A stretch of 64,000 bases of DNA from Pseudomonas chlororaphis subsp. chlororaphis (GCF_003945765.1 NZ_CP027712.1:1426001-1490000); one strand, 5' to 3'; shown: positions 55,401 through 64,000, counted from the first letter of the stretch. Notes: a model not told the origin generated them from the sequence alone. Numbers and translations: made by a program.

Positions 55401-55583
55401 CACGGTGTCCTGCACGGTCTGTGCGGAAGCGCCTGGGTAGGTCACGGAGATGGCGATCGCTGGAGGCGCGATGCTCGGGTATTGGTTGATCGGCAATTTG
55501 AGGATCGATAGAGCCCCGACCAGCATGATCACCAGGGCGATTACCCAGGCGAAAATCGGACGGTCGATAAAAAATTTCGACAT
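52437..55583 (-). CDS. ttgB: RND multidrug efflux pump TtgB (MexB/EmhB type)
   Basis: A 1048-residue proton-driven RND transporter in the inner membrane. The opening [20 protein letters not shown] is identical in form to MexB/TtgB. TM4 carries the paired aspartates of the proton relay ([13 protein letters not shown]), and two large periplasmic loops form the porter domain. TM10-12 segments ([23 protein letters not shown]) supply the conserved lysine. It exports drugs, aromatic solvents and polycyclic aromatics in related strains. It follows ttgA by three bases. Confidence 0.96.
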   Translation of the reverse strand: MSKFFIDRPIFAWVIALVIMLVGALSILKLPINQYPSIAPPAIAISVTYPGASAQTVQDTVVQVIEQQLNGIDNLRYVSSESNSDGSMTITATFEQGTNSDTAQVQVQNKLNLATPLLPQEVQQQGIRVTKAVKNFLLVIGVVSEDGSMSKDDLSNYIVSNMQDPISRTAGVGDFQVFGAQYAMRIWLDPAKLNNFNLTPVDVKNAVAAQNVQVSSGQIGGLPALPGQQLNATIIGKTRLQTAEQFKAILLKVNADGSQVRLGDVADVGLGGENYSVSAQFNGAPASGLAVKLANGANALDTAKALRKTISDLEPFFPEGMKVVFPYDTTPVVTESIKGVVETLVEAIVLVFLVMFLFLQNFRATVITTMTVPVVLLGTFGILAAAGFSINTLTMFGMVLAIGLLVDDAIVVVENVERVMAEEGLSPKEATKKSMGQIQGALVGIALVLSAVLLPMAFFSGSTGVIYKQFSITVVSAMALSVLVALIFTPALCATMLKAIPHGEHAAPKRGFFGWFNRTFDRSVKSYERGVGNILRHKAPYLLAYVLIVVGMIWLFARIPTAFLPEEDQGVLFAQVQTPAGSSSERTQVVVDEMRAYLLDKEKDTVASVFTVNGFNFAGRGQSSGMAFIMLKPWDERSVENSVFNLAARAQQHFFSFRDAMVFAFAPPAVLELGNATGFDVFLQDRAGIGHEKLMEARNQFLGMAAQSKILSQVRPNGLNDEPQYQLEIDDEKASALGVTISDINNTLSIALGSSYVNDFIDRGRVKKVYIQGQPNARMSPEDLKKWYVRNSAGTMVPFASFAKGTWIYGSPKLARYNGVEAVEVLGAPAPGYSTGEAMAEVEAIAKKLPAGVGISWTGLSYEERLSGSQAPALYALSLLMVFLCLAALYESWSIPIAVMLVVPLGIIGALMATSLRGLSNDVYFQVGLLVTIGLAAKNAILIVEFAKELHEQGRSLVDAAIEACRMRLRPIIMTSLAFVLGVVPLAISTGAGSGSQHAIGTGVIGGMLTATVLAIFWVPLFFVTVSSMSRRKALEAQPTETPEEAGQ

Positions 55584-55586
55584 GGT

Positions 55587-56744
55587 TTACTCCCCTTTGC
55601 CGCCTGCAGCTTTGTCAGTTGCCTGTGCAGTGGCCGGGTTTTTTGCTGGAACGTTGGTCGCTTCGCTGGCTTTGACTTCGACGCCAGGTCGGACGAATTG
55701 CAGCCCTTCGGTGATCAGGCGATCACCGGCCTTCAGGCCGTCCTCGATCAGCCACTGGTTGCCGACGGTGCGGCTGGCCTTGAGCTGACGCAGTTCAACC
55801 TTGTTGTCCGGACCAACCACCAGGGCGGTCGGTGTGCCCTTGAGGTCGCGGGTCACGCCTTGTTGTGGGGCGAGGATCGCCGCGGCATTCACGCCGGCCT
55901 GCAGTTGCGCGTGCACGAACATACCGGGCAACAGGGTGTGTTCCGGGTTAGGGAACACCGCGCGCAGGGTCACGGAACCGGTTGTTTCGTCGACCGACAC
56001 TTCGGAGAACTCCAGCTTGCCGTCGAGCTTGTACTGGCTGCCGTCTTCCAGGGTCAGCTTGACCTTGGCGGCGTTGTCGCCAGCCTTCTGCAGGCGACCG
56101 CTTTCCAGCTCGCGGCGCAGCTCGAGCAGCTCGACCGACGACTGGGTGACGTCGACGTAGATCGGGTCGAGTTGCTGGATGGTTGCCATGGCGGTGGACT
56201 GACCGTTGCTGACCAATGCGCCTTCAGTGACCGAAGAACGGCCGATACGCCCGGAGATCGGCGACAGCACCTTGGTGTAGCGCAGGTCGATCTGGGCGCT
56301 CTGCAGCGCGGCTTCCGATTGCAGGCGGTTGGCGACGGCGGTGTCGTATTCCTGGCGGCTTACGGCTTGCTCGTCGACCAGCTGCTTGTAGCGATCGGAG
56401 ATCGACTTGGTCGATTGCAGGTTGGCCTGGGCGCTCTTGAGGGTCGACTCATAGACCGACGGATCGATCTGATAGAGCTGCTGACCTTCCTTGACGTCGC
56501 CGCCTTCCTTGAACAGACGCTTGAGAATGATGCCGTTGACCTGAGGACGGACTTCGGCGATCCGGAACGCAGTGGTGCGCCCTGGAAGCTCGGACGTCAG
56601 GGTAAAGGCTTGAGGTTGCAGGGTGACTACGCCGACCTGAGGGGCTTGTGGGGCGGGAGCCGCCTCTTCCTTTTTACATCCGCTGAGCAGCGATGCCAGG
56701 GCGACGGCAGTGACCAGAGCGGTAACAGCTGGCTTGAGTTGCAT
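55587..56744 (-). CDS. ttgA: RND periplasmic adaptor TtgA (MexA/EmhA type)
   Basis: A 385-residue membrane-fusion lipoprotein (signal ending LLSGC, then KKEE). A first barrel segment is followed by an alpha-helical hairpin (about residues 95-165) and a lipoyl-like domain with GRIGRSSVTEGALVSNGQ. A C-terminal beta barrel and membrane-proximal domain complete it. It links TtgB to TtgC. First gene of the operon, under a TtgR-type operator in the intergenic region with ttgR. Confidence 0.94.
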   Translation of the reverse strand: MQLKPAVTALVTAVALASLLSGCKKEEAAPAPQAPQVGVVTLQPQAFTLTSELPGRTTAFRIAEVRPQVNGIILKRLFKEGGDVKEGQQLYQIDPSVYESTLKSAQANLQSTKSISDRYKQLVDEQAVSRQEYDTAVANRLQSEAALQSAQIDLRYTKVLSPISGRIGRSSVTEGALVSNGQSTAMATIQQLDPIYVDVTQSSVELLELRRELESGRLQKAGDNAAKVKLTLEDGSQYKLDGKLEFSEVSVDETTGSVTLRAVFPNPEHTLLPGMFVHAQLQAGVNAAAILAPQQGVTRDLKGTPTALVVGPDNKVELRQLKASRTVGNQWLIEDGLKAGDRLITEGLQFVRPGVEVKASEATNVPAKNPATAQATDKAAGGKGE

Positions 56745-56826
56745 GAAGATCCTCGGGTCAGGCGCGCAAAATGCGCACTCGAAAAGTGGAAGGGTAAAAA
56801 ACGAGTGCTGAGTGGATAAGTAGCTT

Positions 56827-56872
56827 GCTAAGGAATATACTTACGTTCATGGTTGTTTGTAAATACCTTAGC
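56827..56872. promoter_or_regulatory. TtgR-type operator between ttgA and ttgR
   Basis: GCTAAGG (56827-56833) and CCTTAGC (56866-56872) bound a segment with ATACTTACGTTCATGG and GTTGTTTGTAAATAC. The segment resembles the TtgR site of P. putida, which overlaps both promoters. Drug or flavonoid binding to TtgR releases it there. Confidence 0.75.
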
Positions 56873-57008
56873 GGCGTACCCATTCGGTTACAAAAGCCGT
56901 TGCAAGTGTCGAATTGTAGGCTGGGCAAACGGCACCCGAGATGCCGTTCCATATTTATTCAGATGAGCTTCATGCATCGCTGAAACATCCTGATCGAGGT
57001 TTACTGCC

Positions 57009-57641
57009 ATGGTCCGTCGTACTAAAGAGGAAGCTCAAGAAACCCGCAAACAGATACTCGAGGCGGCTGAAAAAGCCTTCTACGAGCGCGGTGTGGCGCG
57101 TACCACCCTGGCCGATATCGCGGCGTTGGCCGGTGTCACGCGTGGAGCCATTTACTGGCATTTCAGCAACAAGGCGGATCTGGTGCAGGCCATGCTCGAT
57201 ACCTTGCGCGAGCCGCTGAATGAAATGGCCAGGTCCAGTGAAGACGAAGAGGAAGTCGATCCGCTGGGATGCATGCGCAAGCTGCTGATTCATTTGTTTC
57301 ATCAAATTGCCCTGGACCCGAAAACCCGACGCATTAATGAGATTTTGTTTCACAAGTGCGAATTCACCGATGAAATGTGCGACTTGCGGCGCCAGCGTCG
57401 CGTGGCCAGCCTGGATTGCAACGTGCATATCGAGCTGGCGTTGCGCAATGCCGTGAAGCGGGGACAACTGCCCGAGAACCTCGATACTGCCCGGGCGGCC
57501 ATCAGCATCCACGCCTATATTGATGGCATTCTTTATCAGTGGCTGTTGGCGCCGGACAGTTTCGAACTCCATAAGGAAGCGGAGCGCTGGATCGATACCG
57601 GATTGGACATGCTGCGCCTGAGTCCCAGCCTGCGTAATTGA
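57009..57641 (+). CDS. ttgR: TetR-family repressor TtgR/EmhR of the RND pump
   Basis: A 210-residue TetR-type repressor, the same length as P. putida TtgR. The DNA-binding domain is nearly canonical ([20 protein letters not shown], then [23 protein letters not shown]). The ligand domain keeps TtgR family segments such as [17 protein letters not shown] and [18 protein letters not shown]. It should bind the operator shared with ttgABC and respond to antibiotics or aromatic compounds. Divergent from the pump genes. Confidence 0.94.
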   Translation: MVRRTKEEAQETRKQILEAAEKAFYERGVARTTLADIAALAGVTRGAIYWHFSNKADLVQAMLDTLREPLNEMARSSEDEEEVDPLGCMRKLLIHLFHQIALDPKTRRINEILFHKCEFTDEMCDLRRQRRVASLDCNVHIELALRNAVKRGQLPENLDTARAAISIHAYIDGILYQWLLAPDSFELHKEAERWIDTGLDMLRLSPSLRN

Positions 57642-57803
57642 GACAAAATGCGGAATTACGTCGGCAGATGTCAACGTTTGCGCGTTATAAAACGCGATGT
57701 TTCATTCGTCACGGCTCACCGGGATGCCTTTATATACGTGCCGACTTTATCTTGATAGATAGCGAGCTACGTATTTTGTAGGGAAATTGTTGCGAGTATG
57801 TGA

Positions 57804-58691
57804 ATGAGTGTGAGTACCGCGGCTTACAAGGGCACCGAGCAACCGGTAAAAGGTATAGCACTGATTTGCCTGGCGGTTTTGCTGTTCGCCAGTCATGACA
57901 CCCTGTCCAAATACCTGTCCGGGTTCTATCCCATCGTCATGGTGGTCTGGGCCCGGTATGTGGTGCACACGCTGTTGATGCTGGTGGTGTTCGTGCCGCG
58001 CAGCGGTTTCTCCGCCGTGGTGCGTACCAAGCGCCCGGGCCTGCAACTGTTGCGCGCCTTGTGCCTGATCGGCACCAGCCTGTTTTTCACCACCGGCCTG
58101 CGTTATATCCCCCTGGCCGAGGCCACCGCGGTTAACTTCCTCGCGCCTTTGCTGGTTACCGCCTTGTCCGTGCCGCTGCTGGGCGAGCGGGTGACCCGCA
58201 GCCAGTGGCTGGCGGTGCTGGCCGGTTTCGTCGGGGTATTGATCGTGATTCGTCCGGGCGGCGCCTTGTTCACCCCGGCGATCCTGCTGCCGCTGTGCTC
58301 GGCCTTGTGTTTCGGCTTCTACCAGTTGCTCACCCGCAAGCTCAGCGGGGTCGACAGCCCCACCACCAGCAACTTCCTCACCGGGATTCTCAACAGCCTG
58401 ATCATGAGCGCGGCGCTGCCGTTCTTCTGGAGCACGCCGACCCTGGGGCACGCCCTGTTCATGATCGGCCTCGGTACTTGCGGCATGCTCGGCCACCTGT
58501 TGCTGACCCAGGCTTTCCGCCATGCCGCGCCGGCGATGCTGGCGCCATTCAGCTACGGGCAGATCCTGTTCGCCGGCATGTACGGCTACCTGATCTTCGA
58601 TCACACCCCGGACAGCTTCGGCATAGTCGGGATCGCGGTGATCTGCCTCAGCGGCCTGGCCGTGGCCTGGGGCCAGCGCAAACGCGGCTGA
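57804..58691 (+). CDS. EamA/DMT-family permease
   Basis: A 295-residue inner-membrane protein with ten predicted helices, made of two EamA repeats (RxxxG-type signatures near LLRALCLIGTSLFFTTGLRYI and HAAPAMLAPFSYGQILFAGMYGYLIF). Members export metabolites such as amino acids or purines or move unknown small molecules. No signal decides the substrate. The ATG at 57804 starts MSVSTAAYKGTEQ. It ends at a strong terminator shared with xenB. The 162 bases upstream hold its promoter. Confidence 0.85.
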   Translation: MSVSTAAYKGTEQPVKGIALICLAVLLFASHDTLSKYLSGFYPIVMVVWARYVVHTLLMLVVFVPRSGFSAVVRTKRPGLQLLRALCLIGTSLFFTTGLRYIPLAEATAVNFLAPLLVTALSVPLLGERVTRSQWLAVLAGFVGVLIVIRPGGALFTPAILLPLCSALCFGFYQLLTRKLSGVDSPTTSNFLTGILNSLIMSAALPFFWSTPTLGHALFMIGLGTCGMLGHLLLTQAFRHAAPAMLAPFSYGQILFAGMYGYLIFDHTPDSFGIVGIAVICLSGLAVAWGQRKRG

Positions 58692-58721
58692 TCGCGCCCC
58701 TCCTACAGGTGAACGCGCATG

Positions 58722-58757
58722 AAAAAGCCCCGGCTCTTGCGAGTCCGGGGCTTTTTT
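58722..58757. terminator. Bidirectional terminator between EamA gene and xenB
   Basis: AAAAAGCCCCGG pairs with CCGGGGCTTTTTT, with an additional CTC/GAG stem near the loop; A and T runs flank it. Confidence 0.92.
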
Positions 58758-58768
58758 ATTGAAGCGTC

Positions 58769-59818
58769 TTACAGCGTCGGGTAGTCGATATAGCCGACCG
58801 GGCCCTTGGCGTAGAACAGCTCGGGACGCGCGTCGTTCAGCGGTGCATCGGCCTTCAGGCGGGCCGGCAGGTCCGGGTTGGCGATGAAGGGCACACCGAA
58901 GGCCACGGCATCGGCCTTGCCGCTGGCCAGCCAGGCGTTGGCGCTGTCTTTGGTGAAGCGTTCGTTGGCGATGTAGGGGCCGCCGAAGGCTTCTTTCAGT
59001 TGTGGGCCGAGGCTGTCGGCGCCTTCTTTCTCGCGTGAGCAGATAAAGGCGATACCGCGTTTGCCCAGCTCGCGGGCGAGGTAGGTGAAGGTTTCCGAGA
59101 GGTTCTCATCACCCATGTCGTGCAGGTCGGCACGGGGCGACAAGTGCACGCCCACACGGCCGGCGCCCCAGACTTCGATCGCCGCGTCAGTCACTTCCAG
59201 CATCAGCCGCGCTCGGTTTTCCAGGGAGCCGCCGTACTGGTCGGTGCGCTGGTTGGTGGAGCTTTGCAGGAACTGGTCGAGCAGGTAGCCGTTGGCGCCG
59301 TGGATTTCCACGCCGTCGAAGCCGGCGGCCTTGGCGTTCTCGGCACCGACGCGGTAGGCGTCGACGATGTCGGCGATTTCAGCGGTTTCCAGGGCACGCG
59401 GGGTCGGGAAGTCGGCCAGCGGACGCACCAGGCTGACGTGGCCCTTGGGCTGGATGGCGCTGGGCGCGACCGGCGCTTCGCCGTTCAGATAGCTCGGGTG
59501 GGAGATCCGGCCCACGTGCCACAGTTGCAGGAAGATCTTGCCGCCCGCGCCGTGAACGGCCTTGGTCACGTTGCTCCAGCCGCGCACCTGGTCGTTGGAC
59601 CAGATGCCCGGGGTGTCCGGGTAACCCACGCCTATCGGGGTCACCGAGGTGGCCTCGCTGAGGATCAGGCCGGCGGAGGCGCGTTGTACGTAGTACTCGG
59701 CCATCAGCGCGTTCGGCACGCGGCCTTCGTCGGCGCGGCAGCGGGTCAGCGGCGCCATGATGATGCGGTTGGCCAGCTCGAGGTCGCCGAGTTTGATCGG
59801 ATCGAAAATAGTCGTCAT
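58769..59818 (-). CDS. xenB: Old yellow enzyme-type alkene/xenobiotic reductase (XenB/NemA)
   Basis: A 349-residue FMN flavoprotein of the old yellow enzyme family, the same length as P. fluorescens XenB. The substrate-anion pair is in EIHGANGYLLDQF (His and Asn three apart). The proton-donor tyrosine is in TDQYGGSLENRARL, and the FMN-binding N terminus IFDPIKLGDLELANRIIMAPLTR is typical. It reduces activated alkenes, nitro-esters or N-ethylmaleimide with NADPH. The ATG at 59818 has AAGGGTG upstream; a GTG nine bases earlier is less likely. It is transcribed with an MFS exporter and an ArsR regulator upstream on the same strand. Confidence 0.92.
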   Translation of the reverse strand: MTTIFDPIKLGDLELANRIIMAPLTRCRADEGRVPNALMAEYYVQRASAGLILSEATSVTPIGVGYPDTPGIWSNDQVRGWSNVTKAVHGAGGKIFLQLWHVGRISHPSYLNGEAPVAPSAIQPKGHVSLVRPLADFPTPRALETAEIADIVDAYRVGAENAKAAGFDGVEIHGANGYLLDQFLQSSTNQRTDQYGGSLENRARLMLEVTDAAIEVWGAGRVGVHLSPRADLHDMGDENLSETFTYLARELGKRGIAFICSREKEGADSLGPQLKEAFGGPYIANERFTKDSANAWLASGKADAVAFGVPFIANPDLPARLKADAPLNDARPELFYAKGPVGYIDYPTL

Positions 59819-59846
59819 GAAATACACCCTTCTTTAGATGAACGTA

Positions 59847-61013
59847 TCAGTTGGTGGCAGGAGCCAGTTCGGCATTGCCGCCCTGGCGAAAGGTAATCAG
59901 CGTCACCAGCAGGGCCAGGACCGCCAGCGCGGCGGCCGCCAGCGGCACGTTGACCAGGCCGTAGCCGTGGGCGATGACGCTGCCGCCGACCCAGGCGCCC
60001 AGGGCGTTGCCGATGTTGAAGGCGCCGATGTTCAGCGTGGACACCAGGTTCGGCGCGGCCTTGCCGAAGGTCACCACGTTGACCTGCAGGGCGGGCACCG
60101 CGGCGAAGCAGGCGGTGGCCCAGAGGAACAGGGTGACTTCGGTGGGGATCAGCGCGACGCTGGTCCAGGTCAGCACGGAGCTGGTCACGGCCATGGCGAT
60201 CAGCACGCCGACCAGGGTTCCCGACAGGCTCTTGTCGGCCATCTTGCCGCCGATGATGTTGCCCAGGGTCAGGCCCAGGCCGATCAGCACCAGGGTCCAG
60301 GTCACGCCCTGGGGCGAGACGCCGGTCACCTCGCCCAGCAGCGGGGCGACATAGGTGAACAGGGTGAACACCGAGGCGGAGAACAGCGCGGTCATGCTCA
60401 GCGACAGCCAGATCCCGGCGCCCTTGAGGGCGATCAGTTCCGAACGCATGTCGAGCTTCTCTTCGTCGCGCTTGGCGGGCAGGAAGCGGATCAGGCCGAT
60501 CAGGGCAATCACGCCGATCACGGTCACCGCCCAGAAGGTCGAACGCCAGCCGGCCTGCTGGCCCAGGGCGGTGCCCAGCGGTACGCCGAGCACGTTGGCC
60601 AGGGTCAGGCCGGTGAACATCAGGGCCACGGCGGAGGCACGCTTGTTGGCGGGCACCAGGCCTGCCGCGACCACCGAACCGATACCAAAGAAGGCGCCAT
60701 GGCACAGGGCGGTGACCACACGGGCGAACATCAGCACGTCATAGTCACTGGCCAGCGCACACAGCAGGTTGCCGACGATGAAAATCCCCATCAGCGCTAC
60801 CAGGGCGGCCTTGCGCGGCAGCCTGGCGGTGGCCAGGGCCATGAACGGCGCGCCGATCGCCACGCCCAGGGCGTAGCCGGTCACCAGCCAGCCGGCGCCG
60901 GGGATCGACACACCCAGGTCGTTCGCCACATCGGGCAGCAGGCCCATGATGACGAACTCGGTGGTGCCGATGGCGAAGGCGCTCAAGGCCAGGATGAGGA
61001 GCGAGAGGGGCAT
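59847..61013 (-). CDS. MFS efflux transporter (AraJ/DHA1-like)
   Basis: A 388-residue MFS exporter with twelve predicted helices. The first helix motif AFAIGTTEFVIMGLLPDVA is typical of AraJ/SotB-like exporters, and the GYALGVAIGAPFMALATARLPRKAAL loop is present. It probably expels drugs, sugars or other small molecules. It lies 28 bases upstream of xenB and 13 downstream of the ArsR gene, all on one strand, so the three form a likely operon in which regulator, exporter and reductase answer the same electrophile. Confidence 0.88.
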   Translation of the reverse strand: MPLSLLILALSAFAIGTTEFVIMGLLPDVANDLGVSIPGAGWLVTGYALGVAIGAPFMALATARLPRKAALVALMGIFIVGNLLCALASDYDVLMFARVVTALCHGAFFGIGSVVAAGLVPANKRASAVALMFTGLTLANVLGVPLGTALGQQAGWRSTFWAVTVIGVIALIGLIRFLPAKRDEEKLDMRSELIALKGAGIWLSLSMTALFSASVFTLFTYVAPLLGEVTGVSPQGVTWTLVLIGLGLTLGNIIGGKMADKSLSGTLVGVLIAMAVTSSVLTWTSVALIPTEVTLFLWATACFAAVPALQVNVVTFGKAAPNLVSTLNIGAFNIGNALGAWVGGSVIAHGYGLVNVPLAAAALAVLALLVTLITFRQGGNAELAPATN

Positions 61014-61026
61014 TGTCGGGTCCTTG

Positions 61027-61341
61027 TCAGTCTTTGATGCGAAGTTCTGCGGTCAGCTTCTCGAGGAAGGCCTGGATCACATCTTCGTTGCGTTTGAAAA
61101 AGTGCCACTGGCCGGCTTTCTGGCTGCTGATCAGGCCGGCCCGTTGCAAGGTCGCCAGGTGCGCGGAGACGGTCGACTGCGACAGGCCGCAGCGTTGGTC
61201 GATCTGTCCGGCGCAGATGCCGTACTCGTGGTTGTGGGTCTGATCGGGGAACTGGACCTTCGGGTCCTTGAGCCAGATAAGGATGTCTCGTCGTACTGGG
61301 TGCGCCAGGGCTTTTATTATTTCGTCGAGGTCGATGGACAT
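61027..61341 (-). CDS. ArsR-family helix-turn-helix regulator
   Basis: A 104-residue winged-helix repressor. The ATG at 61341 opens MSIDLDEIIKALAHPVRRD. The recognition helix is CGLSQSTVSAHLATLQRAGLI, and the wing QKAGQWHFFKRNED. The ELCVCDL metal motif of ArsR/SmtB sensors is missing, although C residues occur in YGICAGQIDQRCG, so a non-metal or thiol-reactive signal is likely. It heads the xenB operon. Repeated ATATCGCGAT-like sequences lie just upstream, a likely operator. Confidence 0.88.
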   Translation of the reverse strand: MSIDLDEIIKALAHPVRRDILIWLKDPKVQFPDQTHNHEYGICAGQIDQRCGLSQSTVSAHLATLQRAGLISSQKAGQWHFFKRNEDVIQAFLEKLTAELRIKD

Positions 61342-61366
61342 GGCGGTGCTCGGTTTCCGTAAAACG

Positions 61367-61470
61367 TTATATCGCGATGAGGCGAACTTTAAATCGCTAT
61401 TTCGCGATATACCAATATGATTTTGATCTGAGATCAGCATTAATCGGTATATCGGGTTATAACGATATGT
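61367..61470. promoter_or_regulatory. Candidate ArsR operator region
   Basis: TTATATCGCGATGA (61367-61380), TTTCGCGATATACC (61400-61413) and GGTATATCG (61446-61454) form inverted copies of a CGATATACC-type element in the gap to acpH. Likely target of the adjacent regulator. Confidence 0.6.
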
Positions 61471-61494
61471 GAGGCGCGGTGCTAAGCTGCGCGA

Positions 61495-62076
61495 ATGAAT
61501 TATCTCGCACATCTGCATCTCGGCGGCCAGCGCCCCGGTCAATTACTCGGCAGTTTGTATGGCGACTTCGTCAAAGGGCGCCTGCAGGGCCAGTTCAACC
61601 CGGAAATCGAGGCGGCGATCCAGCTGCATCGCAGCATCGACATCTTTACCGACCGCCATCCGTTGGTGGGTGAGTCGCTGTCGCGTTTTTCCCTGACCCG
61701 CCGGCGTTATGCCGGCATCGTCCTGGACGTGTTTTTCGACCACTGCCTGGCCCGTGACTGGATGCTCTATGCCGACCGGCCGTTGGAATTGTTCACTTCG
61801 GACGTGTACCGGGTGCTGGCGGCCGAACCCCGGTTGCCCGGGCGCCTGGCGCAGATCGCGCCGCATATGGCCGCCCATGACTGGCTGGGTTCCTACCGCG
61901 AGTTCGAGGTGCTGGAGCAGGTGTTGCGGGGGATTGCCCGGCGCCTGTCACGCCCGGAAGAGCTGGCGGCGGCGATGGGCGAGCTGGAGCGGCTGTATCA
62001 GCCGTTGAGCGAGGACTTCCGGGCGTTCTACCCGCAGTTGCAGGCGTTCGCCGCGCAACATATGCAGCCGCGGTAG
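61495..62076 (+). CDS. acpH: Acyl carrier protein phosphodiesterase (AcpH)
   Basis: A 193-residue HD-type phosphodiesterase, the same length as E. coli AcpH (193). It removes 4'-phosphopantetheine from holo-ACP. The opening MNYLAHLHLGG with LLGSLYGDFVKG and the histidine/aspartate-rich AIQLHRSIDIFTDRHP and VLDVFFDHCLARDW segments are diagnostic. It is divergent from the ArsR gene; the short upstream region is AT-rich. Confidence 0.93.
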   Translation: MNYLAHLHLGGQRPGQLLGSLYGDFVKGRLQGQFNPEIEAAIQLHRSIDIFTDRHPLVGESLSRFSLTRRRYAGIVLDVFFDHCLARDWMLYADRPLELFTSDVYRVLAAEPRLPGRLAQIAPHMAAHDWLGSYREFEVLEQVLRGIARRLSRPEELAAAMGELERLYQPLSEDFRAFYPQLQAFAAQHMQPR

Positions 62077-62103
62077 GAGCCGGCAAGGCCGGCTCCTCCA
62101 GGC

Positions 62104-62898
62104 TCAGGCGGCGATCAGGTCGCCGGCACGCCGTGGCTCGGCTGGCTGGGCGATGTCGCCAAACAGAACCTTCTGCACCGCCTGTTGCGCCTGGAACGCC
62201 AGCGCGGCGCGCTCCTGGCCCTGACAGGCAATCGGCTGGAGCAGATGGATTTCCACCCGGCCCTGATCGTTGGCGAACAAACGCATCAGGTGCGACAGCA
62301 AATCATCGTCGCCGATGAACGGCGCCAGCGGATCGATATCGCCATCGCGCAGGTAACGAATGGCCACCGGCTGCAACGCCACGTCGGCGTCGATGGCGCT
62401 GGCCAGCAGGCGACCGTGGAACGTGCGCAGGCTGCGGCCGTCGGTGGTGGTGCCTTCGGGGAACATCAGCAGCGGGTGGGTTTGCTGCAGATGGCGGGTC
62501 ATCTGCTTGCGGATCAACTGGCTGTCGCCCGAACCGCGGCGGATAAACAGGCTGCCGGCCTTGGCGGCCAGCCAGCCGGCGACCGGCCAGGTGCGCACTT
62601 CGGCCTTGGACAGGAACGACAGCGGTGTCAGCGCACCGAGCAACGGGATATCGGTCCAGGACACGTGATTGCTGACCCACAGCATCGGCTGCTTCGGCAC
62701 CTCGCCGTGCACCGTCACGCCGAAGGGCAGGGCATTGCTCAGGCGCGCCATGAAAAAGCGCGACCAGCGCTGGCGCCGGACCATGGAATGGGCGACGCCC
62801 AGGCGCTCGAACACGCCGAACACGCAGGCCATGCTCAGGCCCAGCGCCACCACCAGCAGCACCCGGGCGATGCGCCCGTAGACCCGTAGCCGGCGCAT
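62104..62898 (-). CDS. olsA: Lyso-ornithine lipid / 1-acyl-glycerol-3-phosphate acyltransferase OlsA
   Basis: A 264-residue PlsC-family acyltransferase. The HX4D catalytic motif is H78-VSWT-D83, and motif III is FPEGTT. An N-terminal hydrophobic segment (LLVVALGLSMACVFGVF) anchors it to the membrane. It adds the second acyl chain to lyso-ornithine lipid (or to lysophosphatidate). Its start overlaps the olsB stop by one base (TGATG), as expected for the olsBA pair of phosphate-starvation lipids. Confidence 0.92.
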   Translation of the reverse strand: MRRLRVYGRIARVLLVVALGLSMACVFGVFERLGVAHSMVRRQRWSRFFMARLSNALPFGVTVHGEVPKQPMLWVSNHVSWTDIPLLGALTPLSFLSKAEVRTWPVAGWLAAKAGSLFIRRGSGDSQLIRKQMTRHLQQTHPLLMFPEGTTTDGRSLRTFHGRLLASAIDADVALQPVAIRYLRDGDIDPLAPFIGDDDLLSHLMRLFANDQGRVEIHLLQPIACQGQERAALAFQAQQAVQKVLFGDIAQPAEPRRAGDLIAA

Positions 62899-63653
62899 CA
62901 CACGGCCGCCTTGAAGTGACGGGCGTAGCGCGGGCACAGCTCATCGCGCTTGAGCAGGATGAACACGTCGGCCACTTGGAAATCCTGGTCCCAGCACGGC
63001 TCGCCGCAGATCTTCGCGCCCAGGCGCATGTAGGCCTTGAGCAGCGGCGGCATCTCGGCGATGACGTTGGACGGGATATCGAGGTTCGGCAGCGGGTTCT
63101 TCGGTTCGGCGCGCAGGTGCTCGGTGCACAGGTAGCGTTCGCGCAGGCGCTGCATGATCGCGTGGGCCTGCACGCCGCCGTCCTGCATCGGGATGCTGGC
63201 GCAGCCCATCAAGTAACTGTAGCCGCCCTGGTTGAGCACTTCGGCCAGCTCGCCCCAGAGCACGGCGATGGTGCCGCCATTGCGGTAGGCCGGGTCGACG
63301 CAGGTGCGGCCGATCTCGAGGATCGGGCCCTTGAGCTGGACCAGGCCGTGCAGGCTGAATTCTTCTTCGCTGTAGAAACGCCCCAGGCTGCTGGCGGCCT
63401 GGTGGTCGAGCAGGCGGGTGGTGGCGACCAGGCGGCCGCTGTTCAAGTCACGCACGCCAATGTGGCTGCAGTGGACATCATAGTCATCCATGTCCAGACC
63501 CAGCTCCGCGCCTTTCAGTTTGGCGTTGAACTCGCCGCTGAAGACGTTGAAGCGCAGGGCCTGGGCTTCTTGCAGGGCCGCGGCGCCCACCAGGCGCTCG
63601 GCTTGCAGGCGGCGTTCATTGCCGGTGTCGCTGATGCGGGCGATCTGAGTCAT
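62898..63653 (-). CDS. olsB: L-ornithine N-alpha-acyltransferase OlsB
   Basis: A 251-residue hemolysin-like GNAT acyltransferase that N-acylates ornithine with 3-hydroxyacyl-ACP, the first step of ornithine-lipid synthesis. Typical segments are [40 protein letters not shown] and [10 protein letters not shown]. The ATG at 63653 has GGAG 9 bases upstream. First gene of the olsBA pair; phosphate starvation often induces it, but no Pho box was identified here. Confidence 0.94.
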   Translation of the reverse strand: MTQIARISDTGNERRLQAERLVGAAALQEAQALRFNVFSGEFNAKLKGAELGLDMDDYDVHCSHIGVRDLNSGRLVATTRLLDHQAASSLGRFYSEEEFSLHGLVQLKGPILEIGRTCVDPAYRNGGTIAVLWGELAEVLNQGGYSYLMGCASIPMQDGGVQAHAIMQRLRERYLCTEHLRAEPKNPLPNLDIPSNVIAEMPPLLKAYMRLGAKICGEPCWDQDFQVADVFILLKRDELCPRYARHFKAAV

Positions 63654-63793
63654 TGTGAATCTCCGTGCGGGCCACTGACCCGCCTTGGGTTGCAGCCGAT
63701 CGACTTTGTTGTGCAAAGTCAGGCTATGTAGCCCCGGTGTCATCGCCATGAAGCTTTGGTGATGCTTATATGACAGCCCCTGAGGACCCGCTT

Positions 63794-64000
63794 ATGCCCT
63801 GGCAAGCCCTGCTGCACAGCCGTCGCCGGCTGCCCGCCCACCCGGACCTGGCCGAAGGTTATGCCGCGTTGTTACAGGAACTGGGACCGGTGACGCCCTT
63901 CGAGCTGGCGGTGCGCGGTGGGAGGTTGATGGCCACCCCGGGGCTGGCCTTCCTGGTGGGCTACCAGGCGGCTTTGCGCATGCTCTGGCCCAGCGCGCCG
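63794..64000 (+). CDS. 5' part of an unidentified protein (acyl-CoA dehydrogenase-like in related genomes, uncertain)
   Basis: The frame is open from ATG 63794 to the window end (69 codons). GAGGA lies 7 bases before this ATG; an in-frame ATG at 63770 has no ribosome site. The visible part is PWQALLHSRRRLPAHPDLAE, then FELAVRGGRLMATPGLAFLVGYQAALRML. It is divergent from olsB. I recall similar Pseudomonas proteins named acyl-CoA dehydrogenase middle-domain proteins, but nothing visible proves this. Confidence 0.6.
   Translation, partial: MPWQALLHSRRRLPAHPDLAEGYAALLQELGPVTPFELAVRGGRLMATPGLAFLVGYQAALRMLWPSAP

Overview
The window is high-GC Gammaproteobacterial chromosome. Gene content and synteny point to a Pseudomonas of the P. 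fluorescens group: TtgABC/MexAB-OprM-type efflux with a TtgR/EmhR repressor, a PcaR-controlled protocatechuate cluster, OlsBA ornithine-lipid genes, XenB, RapA, a CcoM-like cbb3 oxidase subunit, and two families of Pseudomonas REP sequences. No rRNA, tRNA, CRISPR array, prophage or insertion sequence was seen.

Layout. 1-12 kb: 3' end of dinG, an agarase-like secreted glycoside hydrolase, a serine esterase of the beta-lactamase fold, an OmpA lipoprotein with tryptophan-rich repeats, pdxH, a glycine-zipper lipoprotein, nhaA, a cysteine-synthase-like PLP enzyme and a large FAD oxidoreductase. 12-17.3 kb: a lipoprotein, a divergent SDR/LysR pair, and a four-gene operon bufA-bufB-bufC-doxX. That operon encodes a bufferin-type RiPP precursor, its MNIO modifying enzyme, the enzyme's partner, and a DoxX membrane protein. 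17.6-22.6 kb: the liv (bra) branched-chain amino-acid ABC transporter. 23-26.9 kb: a DUF2288 protein, a stand-alone 727-residue tubulin/FtsZ-superfamily GTPase, and a hydroxyisobutyrate-dehydrogenase-like enzyme. 26.7-37.6 kb: an MHYT-GGDEF-EAL c-di-GMP protein, a YkgJ protein, an MFS carrier, rapA, small genes including a probable ccoM behind an ANR-like box, and a Pit phosphate transporter.

38-50.7 kb: an uninterrupted catabolic island, pcaR-pcaK-pcaIJF-pcaHG-pcaT-pcaB-pcaD-pcaC, then an OprD-family porin. It encodes uptake of aromatic acids, protocatechuate ring cleavage, and every step to succinyl-CoA and acetyl-CoA. Sites resembling the PcaR operator lie before pcaR, pcaK and pcaI. 51-57.6 kb: the RND pump genes ttgABC with divergent ttgR and a TtgR-like operator between them. 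57.8-64 kb: an EamA permease, xenB, an MFS exporter and its ArsR-type regulator, acpH, olsA-olsB, and the 5' end of a further gene.

The least ordinary items are the tubulin-like GTPase (T1, T3, T4, T6 and T7 loop motifs all recognisable), the copper-bufferin operon with a candidate ECF promoter and 5'-UTR hairpin, the tiny ccoM gene, and the fully contiguous pca island with its operators.
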